64,000 nucleotides of DNA from Euglena gracilis (Eukaryota > Euglenida > Euglenophyceae > Euglenales). The stretch is taken from NCBI GenBank assembly GCA_039621445.1, contig CP154956.1:67154452-67218451 (forward strand). Direction: 5' to 3'. The notes beneath the pieces are model-generated. The model was not told the origin of the DNA, did no database searches, and was given only the letters and a program-made list of their open reading frames with translations. The position numbers were made by a program, and so were the translations under genes. This document shows, piece after piece, positions 40,519 to 50,983 of this stretch (its first letter is position 1; every line of letters starts with the position of its first letter).

Positions 40519-43500
40519 ATGGACGCTGGAGGAAGGGGACCTGGTCCTCCATCCTCCCAACCGTATGTTCCCTCTGGACAACCTCCTACGGGAGGGCCCC
40601 CTCACCCACAACCTCCTTCGGGAGGACGAGGACTTGCACTCCCTTGCGGAGGGCAAGTCCCCGTTCGGCATGTACAAGCTGCTTCGGCGGCAAGGCCCGT
40701 AGTGGTAGCCCCTCCGTTACAAGCTGCTCCGGCAGCAAGGCCCGTAGTGGCAAATCCCCCTGTGACTCAACATGCGGTTCCGCATGTTGCTCCAGAACAA
40801 ACGACACTTGGTGGCTTACAATCTCAACCGATGATTCCACAACAAACGGAATCTGCCTATGAACAGTTTGCGGTGCCGCAACCGCGGCCCCCGAGGAGAT
40901 ACGACCTGGCTAGTAGCAGTAGCCAACGCGCTGCTTTTGCGGCGGCAGAACAACAATATCCAATCTGAACAACGGCAATGGGCTGAACAACTACGTAGTC
41001 ATTATTACCCCGCACAACCTCCACAAGGGCAGTATGCCACACAACCCCCACAAGGGCAGTATGCCACACAACCCCCACAAGGACAGTATGCCACACAACC
41101 AGAAGTCCAAAGGCAGAATGCCGCTCCTGTGATGCCTCGGTTCCCAAAGTACATGGGTGAACTGACGACGGCTTCAACAGATACAATTCGTAACGCTCTG
41201 CGCATGTGCGCAGAGGACAGACCGGATCCCTTCATCCGAGTGATGTGGGATTCGTACTGCCGACAATTGCTTGCAATCGCCAACAAGCCTATCGCCACCT
41301 GGGACATGTGGTCCGAGAGTATGATAGCAGGTAGAATCTTCTTCCAACCCGGAGAATCCGGATTTCCAGACAACGTAACCCTCAGGGACCTGGGAGTCCT
41401 GGTCCCGCCTGTGCTCCGCGGAGTGCACCCAGTGGGTGCTTACGCGGAACACATGCGCCGTTATACTCCTGAACTCACAGAAAGTCAGATGGGTGACGTC
41501 CAAATGCAAGAACCAATATATTTACTTTTTCCTCTCCCCCACGCATGCCACCTGTCCGGAGCTGGGAGGCTGGTATGCCATCACAATACGCTATGCAGGC
41601 CGAAGAGCCATACGATGAAAACTATACCGACGAGATGGCCGAAGAGCCTTATGACGAGTATACAACGGCAGAACCAGAGCCGGAGTATACCATGGAAACA
41701 GACGAATCACCTCAACCAGCCCGTCAACCACTACAACCTACACAAACTCAACCATCTGTACAATCTCAACCGCAACCACCGACAACCCCTGCCGTACGGC
41801 TGCCGGAACCGACAGCGATACGGGTTGTCGGAGAAAACCCCCTGCGTCCCGTAGTGGACAATATTCACTATGAACGAGTACCACAATCTGCGGATTTCGC
41901 TTACACAACCAAAGGCGAACAGTACCTTCCCCTTGACAAAATTTACGAACTTGGATCCCATTTGGGAGCCGTCAACGTAAAAGGAGTGATAATGGATGGC
42001 ATTTGTCCAAACACCAAAATTTTGGGTATACCCACCTGGGCACTACCCGAAGTTTTGCGTGTGAATGCACCACCACATCCACCTGGTCCAATGGAACAAC
42101 TCGCTTCGGCGTCGAATCTCGTGCCGCCAGTAGCTCAACCTACTCCGGCACCACAAACAAAACCGGTACAAGCAGTTTCGACTGCACAATCAACATCAAC
42201 GCAGCCTGCGGCATCAGCAGCAGCAGGTTCAAACCAACCTGTACCTATACAAAGAACAGGACCCCCTGCTCAAGCCGCGCAGTCGGCACGTGCAAAAGCA
42301 CCCGCACAATCTACAACTCCTGTTCGAGCACCTCCTGTCACAACACCTTCACAACCGACTTCGGCTGGACAGACACAACCACCTGTTGAACCGGGACAAC
42401 CTTTCTCCGGTCAACCCAGGTTTGAGTCGCCAGCACAACACGCCACCTATAAGGAAGCTCTACCACTTTTGCCAGGCCCAGCAAAACAATACAACGTTGA
42501 TGCGCGCAAACGTCCGCGTGGACCGGAGTTTGCAACACCGCCACAAACACGTCCAACGCCAGACACACAACGTCGTCGTCTGGACGACGCCCCACAAAAC
42601 GCGGAGGCGCAACGTGATCGTCAGGACAATGATGACCTGCCGATCCCGTCCAACGTTCAACGATCCTTACAAGAAATCTATCACCAAATGCGACCAGACA
42701 AGCCCTCTGATGACATCGCTGGACACTACACCGCACGTGTAACTGTTACAATGTGGAGAAAAACACGAGCATACCGAAAAGACGGTGCATACCGTTGGAA
42801 CGAACAAGAGCGCGAAGTCGCAAAAGGACAGAAAGGCCAGAAAGGCAAAGGAAAGAGCGAAGGCTCACAACCGGGTTACGACCTGGACGTACAATTTATG
42901 ATTGACCAGCTGTTCTGGATCTCAGACGGATGTGATACAATTATGCACAAGTACTATGAGGAACAACACCCTGGGGTTGTTGCTCCTGAAGTACATCACA
43001 ACATGGTCAGACTCTATAAGGAAAAAGCCCGTGGCTTTTTCTTCGACGGTACAATTTCCTGTGACGAAAGCCAGGATGGCATCGACAATTTGTCGGGTTT
43101 CTGGCAACTACTTTTCTGGCTCGGATTTCATTGCATGAACTTCGGTTCATTTGCAATGCCCGCCAGCAAAGCGCCACAAAAATTCGCGCTTTGGTGCACC
43201 CACTGCCACCACAAGTTACCCGTGGACTTCTGGGGCTTTGGTGTGCGCGGTCGGACAACCGACCGCCCAAACGCACAAAGGGCGCAGCCCCACCAACGGG
43301 AATGGGCGGAGGCCCAACAACAACGACGACTACTTGGACACATCTGCCACAATCCCCTCGAAGTCAGGGAAATCGGATACGCCAGACGAAACCACCGACA
43401 AATGCTTCTGCACATGCATACGTTCCAATGGAGAGCATGGGGGTCCTATGCTCTGGAAATCTACAATTTATTCAACCCAAAACAACAAATCCCACAAGAA

Positions 43501-44844
43501 TACCTCCCTCTTCGACCTGAATGGGACGAAGACGGAAAACGGAAGTACATCAAACGCCTGTTTGGCGAAACCCTCCGAAGAGAGGACTTTGCCCCATTTT
43601 TCAAGGGCAATCGTACAAATAAGGATGGGTTGGCCATCCCAATACTGGACTGGCTTCCTCGCGGATCGGGAGGAAACAAATTTGTCGGATGGCAAAACTT
43701 CCGTCTGCGACCACGTATAAAACTCCCTGAACTCCAGCCGGCGGAGTCCGAAGCAGCGCAGTCTGCAGTTGAACAACCTCCAACGGCTGCATCATCTACA
43801 ACGACAACAGCCAAAGCAGCAGCGAAACGTGCAATCAAACGTTCGGAAGAACGTTTGCCACGACCTACACCTACACCTACAATGTCTGTGGAACACACTC
43901 CCGTACACTCTTCAGACTCTTCGTCCGTTTCCTCTTCTGGGTCATCCAGCGATGAGGAAATGGAAGAAGGGACAGACAATGAACACGGTACACGCTCCGT
44001 CTCCTCCGCATCTGTGGAGTCTGAACCTGAAGATGCCGGCGTACAACATGCTCTAAGTGCCGAAGTGCCAGCTACAACGCCTGCTCAAACACGACCACAA
44101 ACACCATTGCCAGACGCGGAATCTGACGCGCCTGCAGAATTTACAATGGCCGAAGTGCCTGCAGACTCCACAACGGCCGCAGCGCCTTCGGCAGACGTGG
44201 TTCCACCTACTCCCGCACATGCGGAAGCTGGACAGGAAGTAACTGATGCTGAGATAATCACATTTCGCGAACTGATCACAAGACAACAACAGGAAGATAT
44301 CGAAAGATACCAAGACCCCGACGACTTTATACTCATACCACCACAAGTTGGACGCGCTGCAGAACACGTCCTCGGAAGCGTCCGAAGAGGCGTAGCCTCG
44401 ATGGTTGCAAAGGTGCGATCGAGGTCTTCTTCTTCAACGCGAAGTCTCCGTGACTCGGGACTTGGCGAGAAACCAACACAAGAAGCTACGGCTTCCACCA
44501 CAGCACTGGCAGCAGACGCGGCCAGTTCTACTCCTGATATCCAAACACCCGAAGTGGTGACAACCACGGCATCGACTACGGTCAAAACAACACCACCACA
44601 TGATACAACACCCGTAGTGGTACACACACCTGAACAGGTGGTACCGACGGCTCCTGACGTACCACCTACCACCACACCAACGGTCAAACCTGCTCCAAAG
44701 TCGCCTGCAGAACGCCGCCTTCCGCCACAGCGGAAAGAGAAAGGCAGTAAGCCTAAGGCTAAACCACAGCCTGCAGAACCGTGCAAACCTGCTGAACGAC
44801 ACAACGAACCAAAACCACCTCCACCTGGGAGTGGTAGCAAATAA
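40519..44844 (+). CDS. aORF1: large Pro/Gln/Thr-rich accessory protein with a conserved core (two frame changes)
   Basis: From ATG 40519 (MDAGGRGPGPPSSQPYVP) the frame changes near 40960 and 41520, then stays open 41545-44844. Order: Gly/Pro-rich N terminus; three PPQGQYATQ repeats (41014-41105); a helical segment (IRNALRMCAEDRPDPF); an acidic/Pro-Gln-rich linker; basic GQKGQKGKGKSEG; and a core at about 42880-43680 with FMIDQLFWISDGCDTIM, FALWCTHCHHKLPVDFW and FGETLRREDFAPFF. A Ser/Thr/Pro tail with EEME and SVSSASVESEPEDAG acidic stretches ends it. Core fragments recur in the older copy at 33.3 and 47-48.6 kb. I recognise no family; an env-position structural or nucleic-acid-binding role is only a guess. 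Confidence 0.72.
41014..41105 (+). repeat. 30-bp tandem repeat encoding PPQGQYATQ
   Basis: Three units with ACAAGGGCAGTATGCCACAC (the third ACAAGGACAG) encode PPQGQYATQ three times in aORF1. Confidence 0.95.
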
Positions 44845-44856
44845 GGAAAGCGGGCG

Positions 44857-46212
44857 AAGACCCCAGCTACTACCACACCAGCTCCAACATATACCGAAGT
44901 GGCCGGGAAAAGCCGGGTCACTTCTACCCTCCGAGTTAGAACTCGACAAGATACAACGTCTGAGACCTCGCAAGAGGAAAACATGCCGGTTGACGATAAT
45001 GCCACCCTTTGGCAAGAGGACATTATCTCCAACCTGCCGAGCGTCGAAGAACGCATTGCCATGATACAATCAGCCCGCGAACGCGGAATTCTGTTGAACA
45101 AGTGGATTGAACCACTCTTCTTCAACGACCAGAAGCATAATTACTATGTTCGCCATATTTGGCGATTCTACAATGCCAGATCACCAAGAGTGTTTGCCCA
45201 GTATCTTGGGCAAACATTCCTGTTTGACAATAGGCCGAATGGCTAAACAACTTGGCTCTGTACTGTCTGTCACAACATTCGTAACAGCATGCCAGCTGTG
45301 CATGTCTGTTATGCAGACAACAAACGGAAAAACTTTCACCACAATGAGTTCGTTTCAAACACAGCCGCTCTGATTTGCGGTGACTGTCTCCTTACCTGGA
45401 GACAACTGAACAACTTCCGGTGGTCGGAAGAAGACAGAGACCGTGACGTACCTGTTTTCTGTGTCAACTGCCTACGGGCAGACATATGGTTGCCCGCAGA
45501 TGGCGGAAATCTCAAGATCGTACCCGGAAACGAGGACGTTCTGGAAGATTTCCTGAATTTCTACAAAACAAAACGACAAATGTACCAGCACAAAAGCTTC
45601 AAGAAAGCTGAGGCTTTTGACCGCGGCGGAATCGCCTTTGACTTTCAAACTGATTCCGGCGGAATCAGACTTGCTGTGGAATGTACAAAAGGGCGATTGC
45701 CCCTACTCTTCAATGATGACGACTGGAAACGAGTCATTTACCCACTCTTTACAAAGCCTTCAACGGTTTCTGAAACCACACAACGATGGTTATTGCCTGA
45801 CTATCCACCTGAACGACATGGTTACGAAAATTATTCAGAATGGGTTGGTACCATTCTGAAACCACACATAACCTGCTGTGCCTGTGCATCCCGCGCGCAC
45901 AACGTTGATTTCAACGCTCTGCCTGGGATGCCACCACAGGTACCAGCAAACCATCCAAGATGGAACTATTACATATGGCCTGCAACTTTTCCGAGAGTTT
46001 TCTGGGAAAATTTGCAGCTTTACCTCCACAAGCGAGCTGAAACGCTCAAAACCGAACTGCCCAAGGAAATACAAGAAGTCAAAAGTTGGGTTATCCCACG
46101 GATCAACATGGATAATCCTGACAAGGATACCCTAGACTTACGTCCAACCGAAATGACCTTGGTACAAGACCCACACATGGGTGAGTACTTCAAGGAAACC
46201 CGCAAACGTTGA
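44857..46212 (+). CDS. aORF2: accessory protein with an eight-ligand Cys/His module, one in-frame stop
   Basis: The likely start is ATG 44983 (MPVDDNATLW). It is in the frame of aORF1's 3' part, after a stop at 44842. LLNKWIEPLFFND is followed by an in-frame TAA (45244-45246), then at once by LCTVCH, a later HVC, an HH, ICGDCLLTW, and VFCVNCLRADIW. The C..C-C-H-C..C-C..C order resembles a cross-brace RING/PHD-like zinc module. Downstream are GGIRLAVECTKGRLPLLFND and a C-terminal WPATFPRVFWENLQLYLH. The minus-strand relative (62580-63897) preserves every Cys pair; a third relic is at 31056-31897. Function unknown. Confidence 0.78.
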
Positions 46213-46584
46213 GGGTTTCCTGCTTCCTACAATCAGCTACGGCTGAGATGGGCGTAGTCCCACAAAATGAGCGAAGTCTCGAGCGTGAATACGCACTTCA
46301 TCATCGCGTTCAACACCGTTTCAAGACACAATGGCGGAATCGCCTTAAGTTCGGTCGATAACACGTTGATCGCGAAGATTCAAGACCACAAAGACACTAC
46401 GGTGTCAAGTAAGAAGACACACAAAGCACAGCATGCACGCCAGAATTCTTTTGCGCTTTGTGCTCCAAACACGGTAACCGTAATTGGGAACCAGACAATG
46501 GTATCCTGGTACTGTCTCCCTGAACCTGGGACTGTGCCTGGCATCCCGACTGGCCGGTCCAGAAGAGAAATCGGGCAGAGCCCT
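46213..46584 (+). other. 3' untranslated region of the LTR element
   Basis: Non-coding, with the CAATCAGCTACGGCTGAG-type hairpin near 46230. The last 60 bp (GACTGGCC ... CGGGCAGAGCCCTGGG) are conserved in complement at 61745-61805, directly before the LTR of the minus-strand relative. Confidence 0.6.
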
Positions 46585-46594
46585 GGGAGGGGGA
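46585..46594 (+). promoter_or_regulatory. polypurine tract
   Basis: GGGAGGGGGA directly precedes the 3' LTR. The relative has GGGAGGAGGA at the same place (complement of 61745-61754). It is the expected primer for plus-strand synthesis. Confidence 0.82.
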
Positions 46595-47026
46595 TGTGCA
46601 CCAGGCAGCCATTATGCCATGGCACTGTGTACCAGATACAATGGGCTACGGCCTACAATCTGGCTACGGCCGGGCTGTACACAGTGGCATGGTTAAACCA
46701 TAAGACAAAGAGAGAATCTCAGAGCTAGCGAAAGCTTAGCGAAAGTAACTGGTTCCTAATTCAAGGTTATTGGGTTTGGTGCTTTGCAATTCTCTTTTAG
46801 AATTCTGAGGGCGAAGTCCCATTTGAATACAAGTTTTATTTCTTTCTTTTACAAAGCTCGAAAGAGCAAAAGTCACTTTCATATAAGGGACTGCGGTCCC
46901 ACCAATTCTTCTGCTTGTGTGCTTTGCATTCACAAGGGGAAAAGGGAAGCAAACTTTATTGTTACTCCCCCCACGGGCTTTTCGGGAGGAAAGCATAAGT
47001 AGAAAAGCCGGGGTGGGACGTACGCT
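46595..47026 (+). repeat. 3' LTR
   Basis: Same length as the 5' LTR, about 97 percent identical by eye. It ends GGGACGTACGCT, where the 5' LTR and relatives have TACACT, and is followed by target duplication CCTCA. Confidence 0.93.
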
Positions 47027-48650
47027 CCTCAACCTCGAATGTCCTCGAGGTATCTACTAACTGTAATGCTCCTCATTATGAGACATGTATTCCAGAAAAA
47101 AGATGTAAACTACCAGGACGTAGGTAAGCCACGCCCTGTGCCGAAACCGCCGCAGCAGAAATATTTTCTGCCGGTTCTGTTTCAGCAAACTTTTGTCAAG
47201 TGTTGCAATCTGAGAATTCCGGCACTGATGCATAATGTATTTCCTGATGTGCTGGCTGTTGGCATTCTCGGCAGTTGCCGACGGTTTTCTGTGTGTTCTG
47301 AAACCCAAAAATCGACAAAGTGCTTCTCGTTGCAAAACTGGCTTTCCAGTTTGTACTTTTGTGGATATACGAGGTCCACATCCACCACCTTGAACAGCTT
47401 GTCATACATGCTGTCCAAATGGCTTTGCAGGTTGCTAGAAAACGTTACCGCTGCCTGTCACTGGAGTTTATGCGGCAGGGGGTAACATTTCCATTAAATT
47501 CCCAGTGGTCAAACCGAGTAGATGTGGTTGGAAATTTCCTTCAGCTCTTGCACAAACGTGCTAGGGTGTTGGCCTTTCTCAAAGACATTGATGTAAGATC
47601 GGCCAACCAGATCTGTCCACATGACGAACTTCTGGCAGGGGTGTCCTAGTCAGAACATCCGGTCCAGGACAACTTCATTCGAATGAGAGTATCCCTCAAA
47701 CACATGAAGTTCGGTGCTGTATAAAAAAAGTTTGCAGTGGTCGTACATACGATCCTGCACCACGTCGTGCACCTTATCCGGTGGTCAACGGATGTTGTTT
47801 CCTGCCTGTTTAAAATTCTTGAGATCATTTTCGATCTACACTGAAATTTCCTCAAGGTAATCGATGACGGTGTTCAAGTCGGTATCCTTGACCGGACAAG
47901 AGGTTCGGCAGGTTTCCCGCCTTTCACTTCTGTCAGTACTTTTTCTCCGTTGCCTTGACAGAGTTGGGAAGATTTTCGTCCATTCCCGGGTGGAGATTTT
48001 CCACCTTTCTCTTGGCATTTCCCTTTATCTTTCCCCTTGCCTTCACCTTTACCCTTGCCCTTCGTGTTGGACCGCAATTCTGCTGTCTCCCAGTAATCTC
48101 AGTATTGTGAGTCTTCTGGAGTGAAAACAGGGCGAGCAATGGACTACGTACTGGGTGTTCGAGCAAATTCTTGCTCCAGGTCCATTCCTCGTTTGGAGTA
48201 CGACGGCGAGACCGGGGGTCCGGTTTCTCGACGTGCCAGCCCTGCCTTCACAATGGTGCAAGTTTCCTCGTCAGCGTCGATGTGCATCGCCGCGGGCAGT
48301 TTTTCCGACCTCGACGAGCGGCGTTGTGGCTGGGGCGTCAGGTTTTCCGGACGGCGGTCACGTTTGCCAGCGGCAGAGGTGGCCGTTCGAGTTGGTGGCG
48401 CTTCTGCCATAGCAACCGTTCCCTGTCGACCAGGTTGACGAGGGCGTTGTGTTCCCTGGAGTGTTGCCAGGGAACCATCGTATACTCGTCTTTCTTCCAC
48501 GGTCATTCCGTACCATCTCCCCGGATGGGGAATTCCGGTCCGGCAGACGGTGTTCCCTGACGTGCGACCTGTCGTTGGATTGCCACAGTCATATTCATAC
48601 TGTTGGCGTTCCTCCACCGTGTCGAGCGGTCGACTAGTCTAAGGATTGAC
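47027..48650 (-). pseudogene. aORF1 relic, N-terminal and middle part, continued from 31.9-33.6 kb
   Basis: On the minus strand, AAGKRDRRPENLTPQPQRRS (near 48330) matches the ARKRPRGPE ... RRRLDD linker of aORF1, and KGKGKGEGKGKDKGK (near 48050) matches its basic KGQKGQKGKGK. PCQKFVMWTDLVGR (near 47620) matches the APQKFALWCTHCHH core. It stops at the target duplication beside the 3' LTR and continues at 33634. Several stops are present. Confidence 0.58.
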
Positions 48651-48654
48651 GGGT

Positions 48655-49602
48655 TTATCCCGCTTCTGGGGGGCGTGTGAAGGACCCCCCCTGTGGGCTT
48701 GATGTAATTGTCGATCTTCTTGTTGATATTTCTGGCCCCAATGGCCTAATGATAACTTGAAAGGCCCCAATGGCCTGATTGGTTTTTGGGTCGCCATGCC
48801 CATTTGAAAGCTTGAGGGGTTCTTGAAATCCCACCCTTGACCCCTGCCCCTGCTATCTCCTGTGGGGTCTTGGTGCTGGTGGCCACCTTGGCCTTTGCTC
48901 CGGCGACTTTTGGTGCTGTAGATGCCTTCATGACCGGTTATGCCGTTATGGCCTTTACTGCCTTCATGGCCTGTGCCGTTTGGCTGTCATTGCCCTGCTT
49001 GAAACCAATGAGTTCTGAAATGTTGAATGCATTGTCTGGAATATGGGCCCCCCTGGCCCTGGTTCCAATGGCCGTAGTGGCCTGCTGACGGTTTCCTCTG
49101 CCCCTTGCGGGGTCTTCTGACCACTGTCTGCCAGGGTACGCGGCCGTCACTTTGGGGGGTCTGGGTGTTGGAATTCTCTTTTGCGGAAATTTCTTCTGGG
49201 AAAGGGGCAGCCACGGTTCGCAAAGGTCGGTCCACGACGTCGGGTTGTTCAGCTGCTTCGTCTGCTCCCAGTTGAAGGTCTCCAGGGATTTGATTCTTTG
49301 AAATTACATCTCTCATCGAAATCCTTTCAAAACTCAACAAGTTTTGCTACTTGATGCTGCACGGGCGTGCCTTTCAGGATAGTACAAATGAACTGATTTA
49401 CTTCTTCTTTTTATTCCAATTGCTGTGGTATGTGATGCTCGTTTCTTCTGGGTGTCGAAGGACAAATTAGGAATCTTCAAACTCCGGCGAAAAAAAGGCA
49501 CTAAGCGGGACCTCCTAACCCAGTCCACCAAAGCAATCACAACAAACCGCCGGCGAGAAAGGCATGGCCTCACAACAGAAAAGTGCGGAGCACGAGGTGT
49601 CT
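48655..49602 (-). pseudogene. 5' fragment of a DIRS element with gag
   Basis: The 5' terminus ends GAGCACGAGGTGTC at 49602, with its inverted-repeat part from about 49490. Gag follows: 48987-49340 contains DGRVPWQTVVRRPRKGQR and HWNQGQGGPYS, and then 48746-48931 is Lys/Ala/Gly-rich. RT and later parts are absent; the fragment ends near 48655 against the aORF1 relic. Confidence 0.7.
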
Positions 49603-49662
49603 GCACTCCTCTCACCCCCTGCCACGTCCCTTCTTCGGTTTCGGTGAGGCATAGCCTCACAA

Positions 49663-49830
49663 TCGTACTCCCTCGAGGCAAGCCGACCAGGGAGGAAGGG
49701 ACACCGAGGGCGAAGCACAAAGACATTGTGAGGCCATTCCTAGCTCGCCGGCGGTTTTCTGCAACTGTTTTGGTGCACTGGGTTAGGAATCCGCGCTTAG
49801 TGCAGCCTCGTCGGAGTTGGCTGCGTTGTC
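49663..49830. repeat. left terminal repeat of the third DIRS copy
   Basis: It matches 20843-21003 with scattered changes: the left extension, then GCTCGCCGGCGG and GGAGTTGGCTGC blocks. Confidence 0.85.
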
Positions 49831-49957
49831 TCCGTCGTGGTGACCCTGGCGCTGTTTCTTTGCCGGGGGGTCCCCCCCACCTTCCCCTCCTGGGCCCCCA
49901 TCCCCTGATCGAGGGCGTTTGAAGACAAATTTTCTAGTATGGGTGGAGGGGTTGGGC

Positions 49958-50072
49958 TCACAATGTCTTTGTGCTTCGCCGTCGGTTTACCTTCCTCCCT
50001 GGTCGGCTTGCCTCGAGGGAGTACGAGACACCTCGGGCTCCGCACTTTGCCATTGTCAGGCCAGATTGTGCA
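49958..50072. repeat. internal complementary region of the third DIRS copy
   Basis: CTCACAATGTCTTTGTGC through GGGAGTACGA and GACACCTCGGGCTCC reproduces the end-to-end joint of the 20.8-kb element, confirming the joint independently. Confidence 0.87.
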
Positions 50073-50129
50073 CTGAAAAAGGGGGGGGCAGGACATTCTC
50101 CAAGGCACCTTGGGCCCAAGTCTTTGATA

Positions 50130-50564
50130 CTCTGTTTATATAGATCGTCTGATTTGGCACAGGTACAAAGAACCACCAGCATTTTGGGGGGGGGGCACAC
50201 TACATCAAAATAAAACATAAAGGTCAAAACTTCACAAGTGGGAGGGAGTTGTCTGTATTCCCTAGGCGCCCCAAATCAGTCCCTTTCATTTGATGATGTC
50301 TTATGTGGCAGCAACACGTTTCTTTGTGAATCCTGGGGGCCCCCTTCTTATTTCATTAAAACCCTCCTATAAAGCCATTAAGGCAGATACCATTGCTTCT
50401 GTAACCAAAACCTTTTTGGCCCAGCATGGGGTATCCCCCCAGGTGTGGGGACCCTCTCCACCAGAGGGGCAGGGGTTAGTTTACTAAAAAAATTGGGCCT
50501 TATGCGCAGGAAGGTTGTGAAATTGGTCAGTGGAAGGGGGTGGAGGCTTTCACAGCCCACATAG
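50130..50564 (+). pseudogene. inverted segment carrying the recombinase catalytic core
   Basis: Read on the plus strand this segment encodes LCLYR-S-SDLAQVQRT (box I Arg), then MSYVAATRFFVNPGGPL and SPQVWGP near the HxxR region. All belong to the recombinase whose N-terminal part lies on the minus strand at 50565-50960. GATAC stands at both edges (50126-50130 and 50565-50569). The left edge falls at the place of the catalytic Tyr codon and the right edge just before box I. A one-base loss breaks the HxxR motif. Confidence 0.85.
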
Positions 50565-50960
50565 GATACGTGAACAGAAAATGAGCTGTGTGCGCAATGT
50601 ACACATATCAGAGGGCAGGAGGGACTGTGCCAGCCCAGGAGAATTGGGAGGGGATTACAGAATACACCATATTTCTTCAAATTTTGGTTCCAAAGCCTTT
50701 TATAAGGTGCCATCATGGTGTGGAACCTTAGGCCACCAACGCCAGGGATCAAGCACTGTATGCATTTTGTGCTTGGGCCTTTGAAAACTGGAACATTTGA
50801 ATTAAAGTCTCAACCACTTGGTCAGTGGTGGCTTCAGGGAGGGGTACCGCCATTTTGTCCAAACTCACCCATAAAAGTGTGAAAGTGCTTTGATAACGCT
50901 TTAAACTAGGGTTTCTTCCCAGGATATCATTATTAATGGTTGTATTTTGTTTTTATTTCT
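50565..50960 (-). pseudogene. N-terminal part of the third copy's tyrosine recombinase
   Basis: IPGVGGLRFHTMMAPYKRLW and YGVFCNPLPILLG match IPGFGGLRFNTLLAPYKRLW of the 22-kb element. The frame runs to SSFSVH at the inversion edge, where the catalytic core should follow. A shift separates it from the earlier helical part near 50800-50950. Confidence 0.8.
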
Positions 50961-50983
50961 CCTCCAGAATTTGCCTGAGAACA

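Larger units (their letters stand above)
33635..47026 (+). mobile_element. 13.4-kb chromodomain Ty3/gypsy-type LTR retrotransposon with accessory ORFs
   Basis: Two 432-bp LTRs in direct orientation enclose a primer binding site, a coiled-coil/gag region, RNase H, integrase, chromodomain, two accessory ORFs and a polypurine tract. CCTCA stands outside both LTRs (33630-33634 and 47027-47031), a 5-bp target duplication. The LTRs differ at roughly a dozen of 432 positions, so insertion was fairly recent. Protease and reverse transcriptase are absent, so it must have moved in trans or lost them since. About 6 kb lies 3' of the chromodomain, far more than in ordinary chromoviruses. It is nested in an inverted relative (31056-33634, 47027-48650). 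Confidence 0.9.

Noticed and set aside
41545-44844. aORF1 as an envelope glycoprotein
   Set aside because: I see no signal peptide, transmembrane segment or Cys-paired ectodomain; only its position recalls env.
38312-45246. Stop-codon reassignment (TGA, TAG and TAA all occur within otherwise good frames)
   Set aside because: All three stops occur at non-equivalent residues and are explained by single substitutions; the related copy at 62.6-63.9 kb lacks the TAA, so decay is simpler.
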